The position numbers and the translations under genes are program-made. This document shows positions 33,559 through 42,197 of a DNA stretch of 49,866 bases, one piece after another. Location: NCBI RefSeq assembly GCF_902459695.1, contig NZ_CABPRZ010000036.1, forward strand, positions 1-49,866, in the 5' to 3' direction. Position 1 is the stretch's first letter, and every line of letters begins with the position of its first letter. The DNA comes from Pandoraea terrae. Its GTDB lineage: Bacteria > Pseudomonadota > Gammaproteobacteria > Burkholderiales > Burkholderiaceae. Under the pieces are notes generated by a model. The model searched no databases and had not been told where the DNA came from. It saw only the letters and a program-made list of their open reading frames with translations.

Positions 33559-33842
33559 TTACGCGGCAAGAGGCTGCGCACGATCCATGAGGTGGTTTCG
33601 CTGCTCGAAGATTTGCGCCGAAAGTTCATGTGCAGTGTTCGCGAGCTCTTCGAGTTGCTCAAAGAACGCATGCACGAATTCCTCGTCCAGCGAATCGATC
33701 CCGCCTTGGCCACCCACCATCGACAGCGCGACTATCTTGCCAGTCACATTGCGCAGTTCAACCGCACGTTCATCCTGCTCCCGACGACACACTGGGCAAT
33801 CGCTTCGTCTTCCGGGGAAAGTTGACGTTCAACTTCAGACAT
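33559..33842 (-). pseudogene. Small gene with an apparent frameshift
   Basis: A strong ribosome site (GGAGG) precedes ATG at 33842, which begins MSEVERQLSPEDEAIAQ but stops after 32 codons (TGA at about 33744). The frame one base back stays open to 33559 and encodes a plausible continuation with CPVCRREQDERAVELRN and DEEFVHAFFEQLEELA. Joined, they would give ~94 residues. I see no classical slippery heptamer in the overlap, so a frameshift mutation is likelier than programmed shifting. A GC hairpin (33508-33531, 9-bp arms) follows the stop. No family recognised. It lies between the two inverted repeat copies. Confidence 0.45.
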
Positions 33843-33951
33843 AACACCTCCAACACAACAAAGTGGGTTTGCGCCCGCTCAGCGCTGTCGTGGGAGTGAC
33901 GTAAAGGTTGGCGTTTCGATGACGAACGGGTGGGCGGGCACCAGGCCGGGG

Positions 33952-34104
33952 TGAGATACCGTGCAATTCCCATGGAGAAAAACGGCCGATCCGAAGATCG
34001 CCCAGCCTGAGCCCGCCCATAGAGAAATGACGTGCGCAGTCGGTGCACGACGGGCCGCGCCGAAGCGCGGCCGTGTGCCCATGGCAATTGCTGCCGGGAT
34101 CTCA
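33952..34104 (-). ncRNA. Candidate structured leader RNA
   Basis: On the minus strand TGAGATCCCGG...GCAATTGCCATGG (34104-34079) can pair with CCATGGGAATTGC...TATCTCA (33975-33952). Together they form a long, interrupted stem that encloses the perfect hairpin GGCCGCGC-loop-GCGCGGCC (34053-34072). The structure sits ~110 bases upstream of the small gene with the strong ribosome site at 33842. It may be a cis-regulatory leader. I do not recognise it as a known riboswitch class. Confidence 0.35.
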
Positions 34105-34335
34105 CTCCCGTATCGCGATTGGGTCGCGACAGGAAAAGCTTACGTGCTGCACACGGCATGTACAAGGCGATAAGTCGTCAGTTCTATCATTTTGCGCGAC
34201 TTTCGGAATCGTCCGAGAAAATCATTGGGATAACATGCCGATTTTCCAACTAGCCGCCTCCCGGCACGGCATGGCGCCTGTATGTCGTCGCCGATGACCC
34301 GCGTCGCACGATACGCAGTGGCGCGCTGGAAGCTT

Positions 34336-34684
34336 CGTTCGGTTTACGGCCCCGAGGCCGCGGGGGCTGTGTGGACCGCCGGGGTGTCACGGCATGACGA
34401 TTATCGGAGTCGACGCCGGTCCCTCGTGAGCGAGTCCGGGAATCGGCATGCCGCGTGGAGCGGCTCGTGAAGACGGCGATAGCGTCAGACTGGGGCAAGC
34501 ATTAGGCGGCTTGAGGCAGTGTGTCGACGCGACTTGAGCGGTTCGCCGGAGCGTTGACCCGCTTTCCGCGTACGTGTGTTCTGTCGGGAGCGGAAAGCGG
34601 GTCAATGCTGCGGCCGGCGTGAGCACCAATAGGCAAGACGGGCAGTTGCGGCTGACGCGAGCATCAAGAGGCAAGGCGCGCAGT
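34336..34684. repeat. Composite repeat copy 2 (inverted)
   Basis: Reverse-orientation copy of 33067-33416, roughly 90% or better identical by eye over ~340 bp. Hairpin arms lie at 34554-34569 and 34590-34605. The 38-bp units follow, with AGGCAAG at 34631 and 34669. With copy 1 it forms inverted flanks around a ~0.9-kb segment. Confidence 0.85.
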
Positions 34685-34703
34685 TCCACCCGACGCAAGC
34701 CCC

Positions 34704-34741
34704 ATAAAAAAACACCCGCCGGAGCCATCCCGGCGGGTGTT
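34704..34741 (-). terminator. Rho-independent terminator of the RND operon
   Basis: Perfect 12-bp arms (AACACCCGCCGG at 34711-34722, CCGGCGGGTGTT at 34730-34741) with a 7-nt loop. Read on the minus strand they are followed by seven T. It lies 33 bp past the transporter stop. Confidence 0.88.
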
Positions 34742-34773
34742 GAGCAATATTGCCCGACAACGCGGGCGGCGGA

Positions 34774-37200
34774 TCAGGACGATGCCGATACCGTCATCGT
34801 CGCCTTCTCCACCTTCGATGCGTGGCCTCGCGCCCGCGCCCGCTCTTCCTCCGCAACGCCAAGCCACGCAGCCAGTGCAGGCAGCAGGAATACCGCGCCG
34901 AACAGGTTCACCAGGAACATGAACGCGAGCAGAACCCCCATGTCCGCCTGGAACTTCAACGCCGACAACGCCCACGTGCCCACACCGATGAACATCGTCA
35001 GCGCCGTGAACAATGCCGCAGTGCCCCGCTGGCGCATCGACTCCGCAAATGCATGCGGCAGGTCCTGCCCTTCCTCACGGATCTGGTGCTGGATGCGCTC
35101 GTACAGATAAATGCCGTAATCGACGCCAACGCCCACGCCCAGCGTGATCACCGGCAATGTCGCGACCTTCAGGCCGATGCCCAGATGCGCCATCAACGCA
35201 TTGCACAGGATCGAGACAACCGTCAGCGGCATGATGATGCACAGGACCGCGCGCCACGACCGGAAGGTGACCAGGCACAACAGCGTAATCGCGCCGAAGA
35301 TCGACAGCAGCATCACCACTTCCGCTTCTTCCACAGCCTCGTTCGTCGCCGCCATCACGCCAATGTTGCCGCCACCCAGCCGGAACGCAACGTTCGGCGT
35401 CTTGTCCGTCGCCACGAAATGCTTGATCTCGTCGACGATGTGCGCGATGGTCGTGCCCTCGTGATTCGTCGTATAAATGAGCACCTGAATCGCCTGGCAA
35501 TTCGGCGTATTCATCGCGTTGTCCGGATCAAATGCCTTCGCGCCCTGGCTCAAACCCGCGCTGTTGCGCGGCAACGCTTCCCAACGCGGATTGCCCTCGT
35601 TGCTCGCACCGATCGCAACTTTCGCCAGCGACGGCACACTCACCACCGAATGCACGCCAGCCACACCACGCATCGTCATCTCGAAGCGCTCGACCGCACT
35701 CATCACCGGATAATGCAGACAGGCGTCATCGAAGCCGGTCGGCTCGACCACCACCGTCAACACGTCGACACCAATGTTGTACTGATGCGTAATCGCAGAA
35801 TTGTCGCGGTTGTAACGCGACTCCGCACGCAGCTCCGGCGCACCATTGCCGATGTCGCCGATCAACAGATGCCGAGCCTCCCGTGCACCGAAGCCAAGCA
35901 GCACGAGCGCCACGGCAAATACCGCCAGCGCAGGCTTCGGACGCGCGAAACGCGCAAACCACTGCCAACGGCTGCCGCCCGTTCGGCCCGCTTCCGCCTG
36001 ACGCTTCGCTGCAGCCAACGCACGCGGCTCAAGCCGAGTGTAGGACAACAGGATCGGCAGGAAAATCTTGTTCGTCACGATCATCAACAGCACGCCCAGA
36101 CACGCCGTGATGCCAAGTTCGCGCACAATGTCGATCTCGATGCGCATGATGACGAGAAAGCCCAGCGCGTTCGTCAGCAACGCGACCGTGCCCGGAATGA
36201 ACAGCTTGCTGAATGCGCCGCGCGCCGCGCCCAGCGGCGAAGCGTCCGTCGCCAACTCCTGCTTCCACGCATTGGTCATCTGCACCGCGTGCGAAACGCC
36301 AATAGAGAAGATCAGGAACGGCACAAGTATCGACATCGGATCGATGCCGTAGCCCAGCAACGGTAATACCCCCAGCAACCAGACAACCGGCAACAACGCG
36401 ACCACCAGCGCCAGTACCGTCGTCTTGAGCGAACGGGTGTAGCCGAGCAACAGCAATGCGGTAATGACGAAGGCCACGGCGAAGAAGACCATCACGCCGG
36501 AAATGCCCTCCTCCACGTCGCCGACCAGCTTCGCAAAGCCGATGATGTTGACCTCGACGCCGCTGTTTGCATAGCGCGCGCGCAATTCCTCAAGTTTCTT
36601 CGCGACGAGCGCGTAATCGGTGGTCTTGCCATTGCCGTCGGTTTCGCGCAATTCCGCGCGGATTAGCGCCGACTTCAGATCGTTGCCCACCAACCGCCCG
36701 ATCTGGCCCGAGCGCGCAACGTTGCTGCGCACCGTCGCAAGTTCGTCCGGCCGGCCACTGAATTTGCCCGGCATGACGACGTCGCCCTTGAAGCCGTCTT
36801 CCGTAATTTCCGTGTAACGGACGTTCGGCGTGAACAGCGAATACACGCGTGAACGATTCACACCCGGCAGGAAGAAGACGTCGTCCGTGGCGCGGCGCAG
36901 CGCGTCCATGAACTGCGGGTTGTAGATGTCGCCCTCGCCTTTCCAGCGCAAACTCACCAGCACGGTGTTCGCACCGGAGAAAGTGCTCGCGTACTTGTTG
37001 AGGATCTGCATATACGGATGCTGCATCGGGATCATTTTGTTGAACCCGGGGTCGAGACGCAGACGTGTGGCCGACAGGCCCAACGCGAGCGTGACCGCGA
37101 TGCACACCGCCAGCAGCAGCCGGCGGTAGGCAAACAGCAGATCCGCGCAGCGTGTCACGAAATGGGACATGCGATTCATGGATTTCTCGCTTACAGACAT
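34774..37200 (-). CDS. RND/MMPL-family transporter
   Basis: This 808-residue inner-membrane protein has the RND layout. TM1 (about 25-45) is followed by a large periplasmic loop, then five more TM helices (about 240-420, including the acid/polar TM4 region). A second half repeats this: TM7 at about 445, a second loop, and TM helices from about 650 to 790 with GVGVGVDYGIYLYERI. No membrane-fusion or outer-membrane partner is near. MMPL-type RND proteins next to DUF1302, DUF1329 and YCF48 are thought to move hydrophobic substrates or lipids. The first ATG is used but has no good ribosome site; the ATG at codon 8 or 11 is possible. Confidence 0.85.
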   Translation of the reverse strand: MSVSEKSMNRMSHFVTRCADLLFAYRRLLLAVCIAVTLALGLSATRLRLDPGFNKMIPMQHPYMQILNKYASTFSGANTVLVSLRWKGEGDIYNPQFMDALRRATDDVFFLPGVNRSRVYSLFTPNVRYTEITEDGFKGDVVMPGKFSGRPDELATVRSNVARSGQIGRLVGNDLKSALIRAELRETDGNGKTTDYALVAKKLEELRARYANSGVEVNIIGFAKLVGDVEEGISGVMVFFAVAFVITALLLLGYTRSLKTTVLALVVALLPVVWLLGVLPLLGYGIDPMSILVPFLIFSIGVSHAVQMTNAWKQELATDASPLGAARGAFSKLFIPGTVALLTNALGFLVIMRIEIDIVRELGITACLGVLLMIVTNKIFLPILLSYTRLEPRALAAAKRQAEAGRTGGSRWQWFARFARPKPALAVFAVALVLLGFGAREARHLLIGDIGNGAPELRAESRYNRDNSAITHQYNIGVDVLTVVVEPTGFDDACLHYPVMSAVERFEMTMRGVAGVHSVVSVPSLAKVAIGASNEGNPRWEALPRNSAGLSQGAKAFDPDNAMNTPNCQAIQVLIYTTNHEGTTIAHIVDEIKHFVATDKTPNVAFRLGGGNIGVMAATNEAVEEAEVVMLLSIFGAITLLCLVTFRSWRAVLCIIMPLTVVSILCNALMAHLGIGLKVATLPVITLGVGVGVDYGIYLYERIQHQIREEGQDLPHAFAESMRQRGTAALFTALTMFIGVGTWALSALKFQADMGVLLAFMFLVNLFGAVFLLPALAAWLGVAEEERARARGHASKVEKATMTVSASS

Positions 37201-37273
37201 TGTTCGGGAAGGACGCGTCCGGCCGCCGGCAACTTTGCGCGGCGGGCTTGCGAACGCACGCGTCGCAACGGGT

Positions 37274-38254
37274 TCATCGCGGCGGCAAGGCCAACGGGGT
37301 CAGGCCGCCGTCGCCGGCGACCAGGACGTTGGACGACGTAGCGCCCGGCGCTGCGGATGGCATCGGCAAGACAGCAGACAAGCTCATCGCGCCGCCGCCG
37401 GGGGCGGTCGTGAAATGACGGCCGCCGTCGCCGGATACGGCCACGGTGCCGCCCTGCCCGACGAGTACGATGCGCCCGTCAGCCAATTGGGCACCGCCGA
37501 AGAACGATGCCGCCGCCGGCAGTTCCACACGCTCCCAAGTCGTTCCGAAGTCTTCGCTGCGCAGGACGTTGCCGCGCATGCCATAGGCTACCCACGCGCC
37601 ATCGGTCAACGGCAGTACGCCGTAGAGCGAACCGGCGTACGGCGATTTCACCGCCGCCCACTGCGCACCGCCATCGGTCGAACGCAGGACCGTGCCCGCT
37701 TCACCAACGATCATCAGGTTGTGCCGCGCGTCGCTGGCCATCGCGTTCAGATGCCGGTCGGCCGCCGGCGTCTGCGGCGACGGCTGCCACGTGCGCCCGC
37801 CATCGTGCGAACGCAACAGTGCGCCGAAGCTGCCGAGCGCGAACCACTCTCCCGTGGGCGCACCCCACACGGACAGCAACGGGTCGGAATGCGCCTCGTC
37901 GATGTGGACCTGACGCCAGTGCAGTCCGCCATCGTCGGTGCGGACGATCACGCCGTCATGCCCCACGGCCACGCCGACGCGGGCGTCAGCAAAAGCGACT
38001 TGCGTCAGGGTGGAGCCGGCGTCAGGCTTGACGTCGGCAGGCCGCCAATGCGCCCCCGAGTCGTCGCTCACGAGGATTTTGCCGCGCTCGCCCACGGCCA
38101 CGAGCCGGTCGCCCGCGCGCGCAAGGCCATTGATCTGCAGACGGTCGGGTTTGAGGCTCGATGCCGGGAACGCCGGCAGGGGGCGCGGCGCGAACGCGAA
38201 AATTGCCGCCGCCACGACGGCCAGCGACATCGCGAGGCCGATCAGTCGTTTCAT
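37274..38254 (-). CDS. YCF48/BNR-repeat periplasmic protein
   Basis: This 326-residue protein begins with a signal peptide or anchor (about 1-25) and then carries repeats of the Asp-box type (VSDDSGAHWRP, RTDDGGLHWRQV, RSHDGGRTWQPS, RSTDGGAQWAAV, RSEDFGTTWERV, VSGDGGRHFTT), which form a beta-propeller as in YCF48/HCF136. It is a partner of the RND transporter, whose gene starts 73 bp downstream. It may be a periplasmic assembly or substrate-handling factor. The ATG at 38254 has GGAGGAGAC upstream. Confidence 0.85.
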   Translation of the reverse strand: MKRLIGLAMSLAVVAAAIFAFAPRPLPAFPASSLKPDRLQINGLARAGDRLVAVGERGKILVSDDSGAHWRPADVKPDAGSTLTQVAFADARVGVAVGHDGVIVRTDDGGLHWRQVHIDEAHSDPLLSVWGAPTGEWFALGSFGALLRSHDGGRTWQPSPQTPAADRHLNAMASDARHNLMIVGEAGTVLRSTDGGAQWAAVKSPYAGSLYGVLPLTDGAWVAYGMRGNVLRSEDFGTTWERVELPAAASFFGGAQLADGRIVLVGQGGTVAVSGDGGRHFTTAPGGGAMSLSAVLPMPSAAPGATSSNVLVAGDGGLTPLALPPR

Positions 38255-38462
38255 GAAAGTCTCCTCCATACAGCTTGTTCCGGGACGGTCCCGGCGCGGC
38301 GTCTGTGTTCGACGCGTCGTCGCCATCGTCCCGCGGGGGTCGCGCAGCAAGGGGTGCCCCCCCATGTCGGCGTCGTGATATTCACTATCGGCCAGTCGTC
38401 CGCGCGGCGCATCGTCTGTTTCGATAAGACGCCCCCGCCGCGCGAGCACTACACCATCGTGT

Positions 38463-40982
38463 TCACGCCTGCCCGCGCGGCTCGCGCGGCATGCCGAGCC
38501 CCCGTTCGGCAATGATGTTGAGCTGGATCTCGTTGGTCCCCGCGTAGATCGTGTCCGCGCGTGAAAACAGCGCCATCTGCTGCAAACGCATGCGGCGCGG
38601 ATCGTCAGCATCGATCACGTTGGCGTCGGCGCCCAGTACGTCGAGCGCGAGTTGGCCGAGGTCCCGGTGCCAATTCGACCAGTAGTGCTTGTAGATGAGC
38701 GCTTCACGGCCCGGCGCAGCATTTGCCGACTCGCTTCCGGCGGCATCTCCCGCCAGCATCCGCAAGGCGTTGTATCGCATCACGCGCAATCCCGTCCACG
38801 CGCGTGCAATGCGTTGACGGACCAGGGCGTCACGCAGCGCGCCGCGTTCGCGCGCAAGTGAAACGATCCACTCGAGTTCGTGCGCAAAGTGCATTTGCTG
38901 ACCCAGCGTCGAGATGCCCCGCTCGAAGCCGAGCAGCGCCATGGCAATGCGCCAGCCGTCGCCCGGCTTGCCCACGACATGTTCAGCCTTCGCGATCGCG
39001 CCGTCGAAGAACACCTCGTTGAACTCCGCGCCGCCACCCATCTGCCGAATCGGACGAATTTCCACGCCAGGCTGGTCAAGCGGCATCAGCAGGAAGATCA
39101 ACCCGCGATTGCCCACAGATCCCGCTTCCGAGCGCGCCAGCACAAAAATCCAGTCCGATTCGTGGGCGAGCGACGTCCACACTTTCTGGCCATGCACGCG
39201 CCAGTCGCCCGTCGCAACGTCCAGTTCCGCACGGGTGCGCACGTTGGCCAGATCCGATCCCGCGCCCGGCTCCGAATAGCCCTGGCACCAGAACTCCGTG
39301 CCGTTGCGAATGCCCGGCAGGAAGCGGGCCTTCTGGGCCTCCGTACCGAAAGCGAGCAAGGTCGGACCAATGAGCCCTTCGCCGATGTGCCCCGCACGCC
39401 CCGGCCCGCCCGCGCGCGCATATTCTTCCTGCACGGCGACCTGATCCATAACGGACATGTCTCGCCCGCCCCACGCCTGCGGCCACCCCAGACAGGTCCA
39501 TCCGCCGTCGGCCAGCTCACGCTCCCAGTCCTTGCGCAACGCCGGATACGCCTCTTCGTCGCCAGGACCGCCGCGATGACGCAATGGTGCGAAACGGCCG
39601 CGAAGATGCGCGTCCATCCAGGCCGTGATTTCCTTTCGCAGCGCGGATTCGTGCGCGTCGTATGCGGCATCGTCGGGCGTATCCGTGCCACATTCGCCGC
39701 GCGGCGAACGCTCGTTCACCTCCGTCGCGCCACCGTGTCCATGCGCCGCCGTCATATCGGCGGACATCTGCCCCGCCAGCGCTTCGAGCGTCGCCGCCGC
39801 GCCGCCGAACCATGATGCCGACGCCTGCGCACGCTTGAAATGCAGTTGCGGATCGTATTCCCACGTGAAGCCGACGCCACCGTGCAACTGGATCGCTTCG
39901 CCCGTGCAGAAGCGCTGGACGTCGATCGCCAACGCGTGCGCCGCAGCGACATCGCGCCATGCATCGATGCCGGCGAGCACGCAAGGGGCTCCGTTGTCGG
40001 TTGTCGCGCCCGACGCATCGTCGAGTCCGCGCGCCGCACCGTAGACCAGCGAGCGCAGCGCTTCGATACCGATCATCATCTCGGCGCAGCGATGCTTTAC
40101 CGCTTGAAACGAGGCGATGGCGCGGCCGAACTGCACCCGCGTCGCCGTGTATTCGACGGTAAGGTCGAGACATTGTTGCGCACTGCCCAGTTGCTCCGCC
40201 GCCATGGCGAGCGCGCCGTTTGCGAGTGCGTAGGCCAAGCCTCGCGCCACACCCGGTCCCTGCGCGACGCATGCCGCCGCCTTGACCGCCAGGCCGTCAA
40301 AGTGCACCGACGCGACCGGGCGCGTGAGGTCGAACGCGACCAGCGGTGAAATATGAAGACGGGAATCGTCACGCAAGCCCGTGCGGTCAAGCACAAACAG
40401 CGCCGGCTCGGTCGCGCCATCGAGCTGTGCTGCGACGACAAGCCAATCGGCCTGCGCTGCATCGAGCACCTGCGCGACGTGTCCGTCAAGCACGAAGCCG
40501 TTGCCGGCCCGGCGCGCACGGACCGGCAAGGTGTGGGGCGCAATTGCGCCTGAAAGCGCTGCCGGCAAGCCGTCGCATGGCATGACAAGCGCGGCGCGCC
40601 GGCTGCCGGCGGCGATCGCCTCGAGCCACGGCGCGGCATCCGCTGCGCTCAGGCTCGCCTGCAACGCGGGCGCGGCGAGGCAGACCGTCGACAGATACGG
40701 CACGCATGCCAGATGACGCCCCAATTGCTCCATCAACAGCGCCGACTCGAGCGCACCCAAGCCCGCGCCGCCGACCGCTTCAGGCAAGGTCAGGCCGCAC
40801 CAGCCGAGTTCGCCGCCGAGCGTTTGCCACAGGGCGTCGTCATCCGGCGCGCCGGCGTCTTCGCTGCGTGCGTTCACGATGCGCCGTACGGCCGCGCTGT
40901 CGCTTTGCGCAGCCAAGACTTCGGCCGCGCTGTCGCGAATCATCTGTTGCTCCATCGAAAACGCAAAACGGTCAAATCCCAT
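38463..40982 (-). CDS. Double-length (fused) acyl-CoA dehydrogenase
   Basis: This 839-residue protein contains two complete acyl-CoA dehydrogenase units. Residues about 1-380 contain ELGWCGLTLPEAVGGAGLGA and LHGGVGFTWEYDPQLHFKRA. After a Ser/Gly-rich linker (about 385-425), the second unit has GWTCLGWPQAWGGRDMS, CQGYSEPGAGSDLA, RVHGQKVWTSLA and the FAD/active-site end IYAGTNEIQLNIIAERGLGM. The N-half resembles the product of 41064-42167 and the C-half that of 42198-43376, so this is a one-chain version of an alpha-beta pair. Mycobacterial FadE34 has the same fused layout and acts on steroid side chains. GGAGAGAGG precedes the ATG at 40982. Confidence 0.88.
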   Translation of the reverse strand: MGFDRFAFSMEQQMIRDSAAEVLAAQSDSAAVRRIVNARSEDAGAPDDDALWQTLGGELGWCGLTLPEAVGGAGLGALESALLMEQLGRHLACVPYLSTVCLAAPALQASLSAADAAPWLEAIAAGSRRAALVMPCDGLPAALSGAIAPHTLPVRARRAGNGFVLDGHVAQVLDAAQADWLVVAAQLDGATEPALFVLDRTGLRDDSRLHISPLVAFDLTRPVASVHFDGLAVKAAACVAQGPGVARGLAYALANGALAMAAEQLGSAQQCLDLTVEYTATRVQFGRAIASFQAVKHRCAEMMIGIEALRSLVYGAARGLDDASGATTDNGAPCVLAGIDAWRDVAAAHALAIDVQRFCTGEAIQLHGGVGFTWEYDPQLHFKRAQASASWFGGAAATLEALAGQMSADMTAAHGHGGATEVNERSPRGECGTDTPDDAAYDAHESALRKEITAWMDAHLRGRFAPLRHRGGPGDEEAYPALRKDWERELADGGWTCLGWPQAWGGRDMSVMDQVAVQEEYARAGGPGRAGHIGEGLIGPTLLAFGTEAQKARFLPGIRNGTEFWCQGYSEPGAGSDLANVRTRAELDVATGDWRVHGQKVWTSLAHESDWIFVLARSEAGSVGNRGLIFLLMPLDQPGVEIRPIRQMGGGAEFNEVFFDGAIAKAEHVVGKPGDGWRIAMALLGFERGISTLGQQMHFAHELEWIVSLARERGALRDALVRQRIARAWTGLRVMRYNALRMLAGDAAGSESANAAPGREALIYKHYWSNWHRDLGQLALDVLGADANVIDADDPRRMRLQQMALFSRADTIYAGTNEIQLNIIAERGLGMPREPRGQA

Positions 40983-41063
40983 CGTCCTCTCTCCAAACGA
41001 CAAAAGCGACGGTCGCACACGAATTCGCGAACGTCGCCTGAACAGTGTTGTCCTGTACCTGCC

Positions 41064-42167
41064 TCACGGTCCCGCGGCAAACGTGCTGCCGGGTCCGATC
41101 GGCGTAAGCGTGCCAAGCGCTGTGCGCCCCAGCACGTGCATGGCGACGCGGCGCTTGTGAAACGCGCTGTCGCCCCACGTGCCGGCCAGCGCCCATGCGC
41201 GCTTGGCAAACATCTGCAAATCAAGTTCCCACGTGTAGCCGATCGCGCCATGCGCCTGCATCGCGTGCCGTGCCGCGAGACGCGCCACGCGCATGGCCGC
41301 GAGCTTGGCGTGCGAGACGTGCGTCGGCGCGAGGGCGTGACGGTTGGCCAGCGCGTACGCGGCGCGGTACAGCACCGGGCGTGCGAAATCGAGCTGTATC
41401 GCGACGTCGGCGAGTGCATGCTTGACCGCCTGATTCGCGCCGACCGGTTTGCCGAATTGCTTGCGCTGCACCGCATGATCGATGGCCAGATCCAGCATGT
41501 GCTGCGCCAGGCCCAGCAGTTGCGCGGCGACAGCCAGCGCGGCGCGGTCGAATGCGCGATCCCAGTGCGCGGCTGATGCGTCGGCCGTCAGCAGGCGCGA
41601 CTCGGCCGCGGGTGCACCGTCGAGGATGAACAAGCGGCGTGACGGGTCAACGCTCGTTTGCGGCACAAGCCGCATGTTGTGCTTCGTCACCAGGTGCAGC
41701 GCACCCTCGTGGTGGCAGATCAATGCGTCGGCCACATGGGCGTCGGACACAAACGGTTGCGACGGATGCATCACCGCCACGCGCGCGCGCCCTGCTGCGA
41801 TGCGATCGAGCAGCGTCAGGCAACGGTCGCGCTCGGCTTGTACGGTAACGTCGCCACCCTCGCACAGATCGCGCAACAGGCCGGCCGCGACAAGCGCCGT
41901 GTCAAACAGCGGCTCCGGCACGGCGAAGTAGCCGCACGCTTCAGCCAGCGGCGCCCAGGTGGTCTCGTCGAAGCCCAACCCGCCCTGCGCCGTGGGCACC
42001 TGAACGCCGCACAAGCCCTGCGCGGCAAACAGCCGCCACAAGGTATCGGAGCGGCCGGTGTCGCGCTCCCAAAGCTCGCGAATCAGCTCCGGGGTCATCT
42101 CCAGCATGAGCACGCGCCGCACGGCCTCGATGAAGCGGGTCTGCTCGGCGTCGAAAGTGAAGTCCAT
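41064..42167 (-). CDS. Acyl-CoA dehydrogenase, subunit of a probable heteromer (N-half type)
   Basis: This 367-residue protein has the dehydrogenase fold: FDAEQTRFIEAVRRVLMLEM at the N-terminus, GLCGVQVPTAQGGLGFDETT, and MQAHGAIGYTWELDLQMFAK near the C-terminus. It lacks the IYAGTNEIQ-type end of the neighbouring subunit. Steroid-type dehydrogenases work as alpha2-beta2 tetramers encoded by adjacent genes, and the gene 30 bp upstream supplies the other type. Probably introduces a double bond into a side-chain or ring-derived acyl-CoA. Ribosome site is weak. Confidence 0.82.
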   Translation of the reverse strand: MDFTFDAEQTRFIEAVRRVLMLEMTPELIRELWERDTGRSDTLWRLFAAQGLCGVQVPTAQGGLGFDETTWAPLAEACGYFAVPEPLFDTALVAAGLLRDLCEGGDVTVQAERDRCLTLLDRIAAGRARVAVMHPSQPFVSDAHVADALICHHEGALHLVTKHNMRLVPQTSVDPSRRLFILDGAPAAESRLLTADASAAHWDRAFDRAALAVAAQLLGLAQHMLDLAIDHAVQRKQFGKPVGANQAVKHALADVAIQLDFARPVLYRAAYALANRHALAPTHVSHAKLAAMRVARLAARHAMQAHGAIGYTWELDLQMFAKRAWALAGTWGDSAFHKRRVAMHVLGRTALGTLTPIGPGSTFAAGP

Positions 42168-42197
42168 TCGCGTGTTTCCCCCGTAGGTTCCGATGCG

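Noticed and set aside
33559-33842. Programmed -1 frameshift gene
   Set aside because: No slippery heptamer in the right frame was found in the overlap; a mutation or sequence error is the simpler reading.
34750-36366. Plus-strand frame of 538 codons rich in Arg, His and Gln
   Set aside because: Antisense to the RND transporter; composition is an artefact of the opposite strand.
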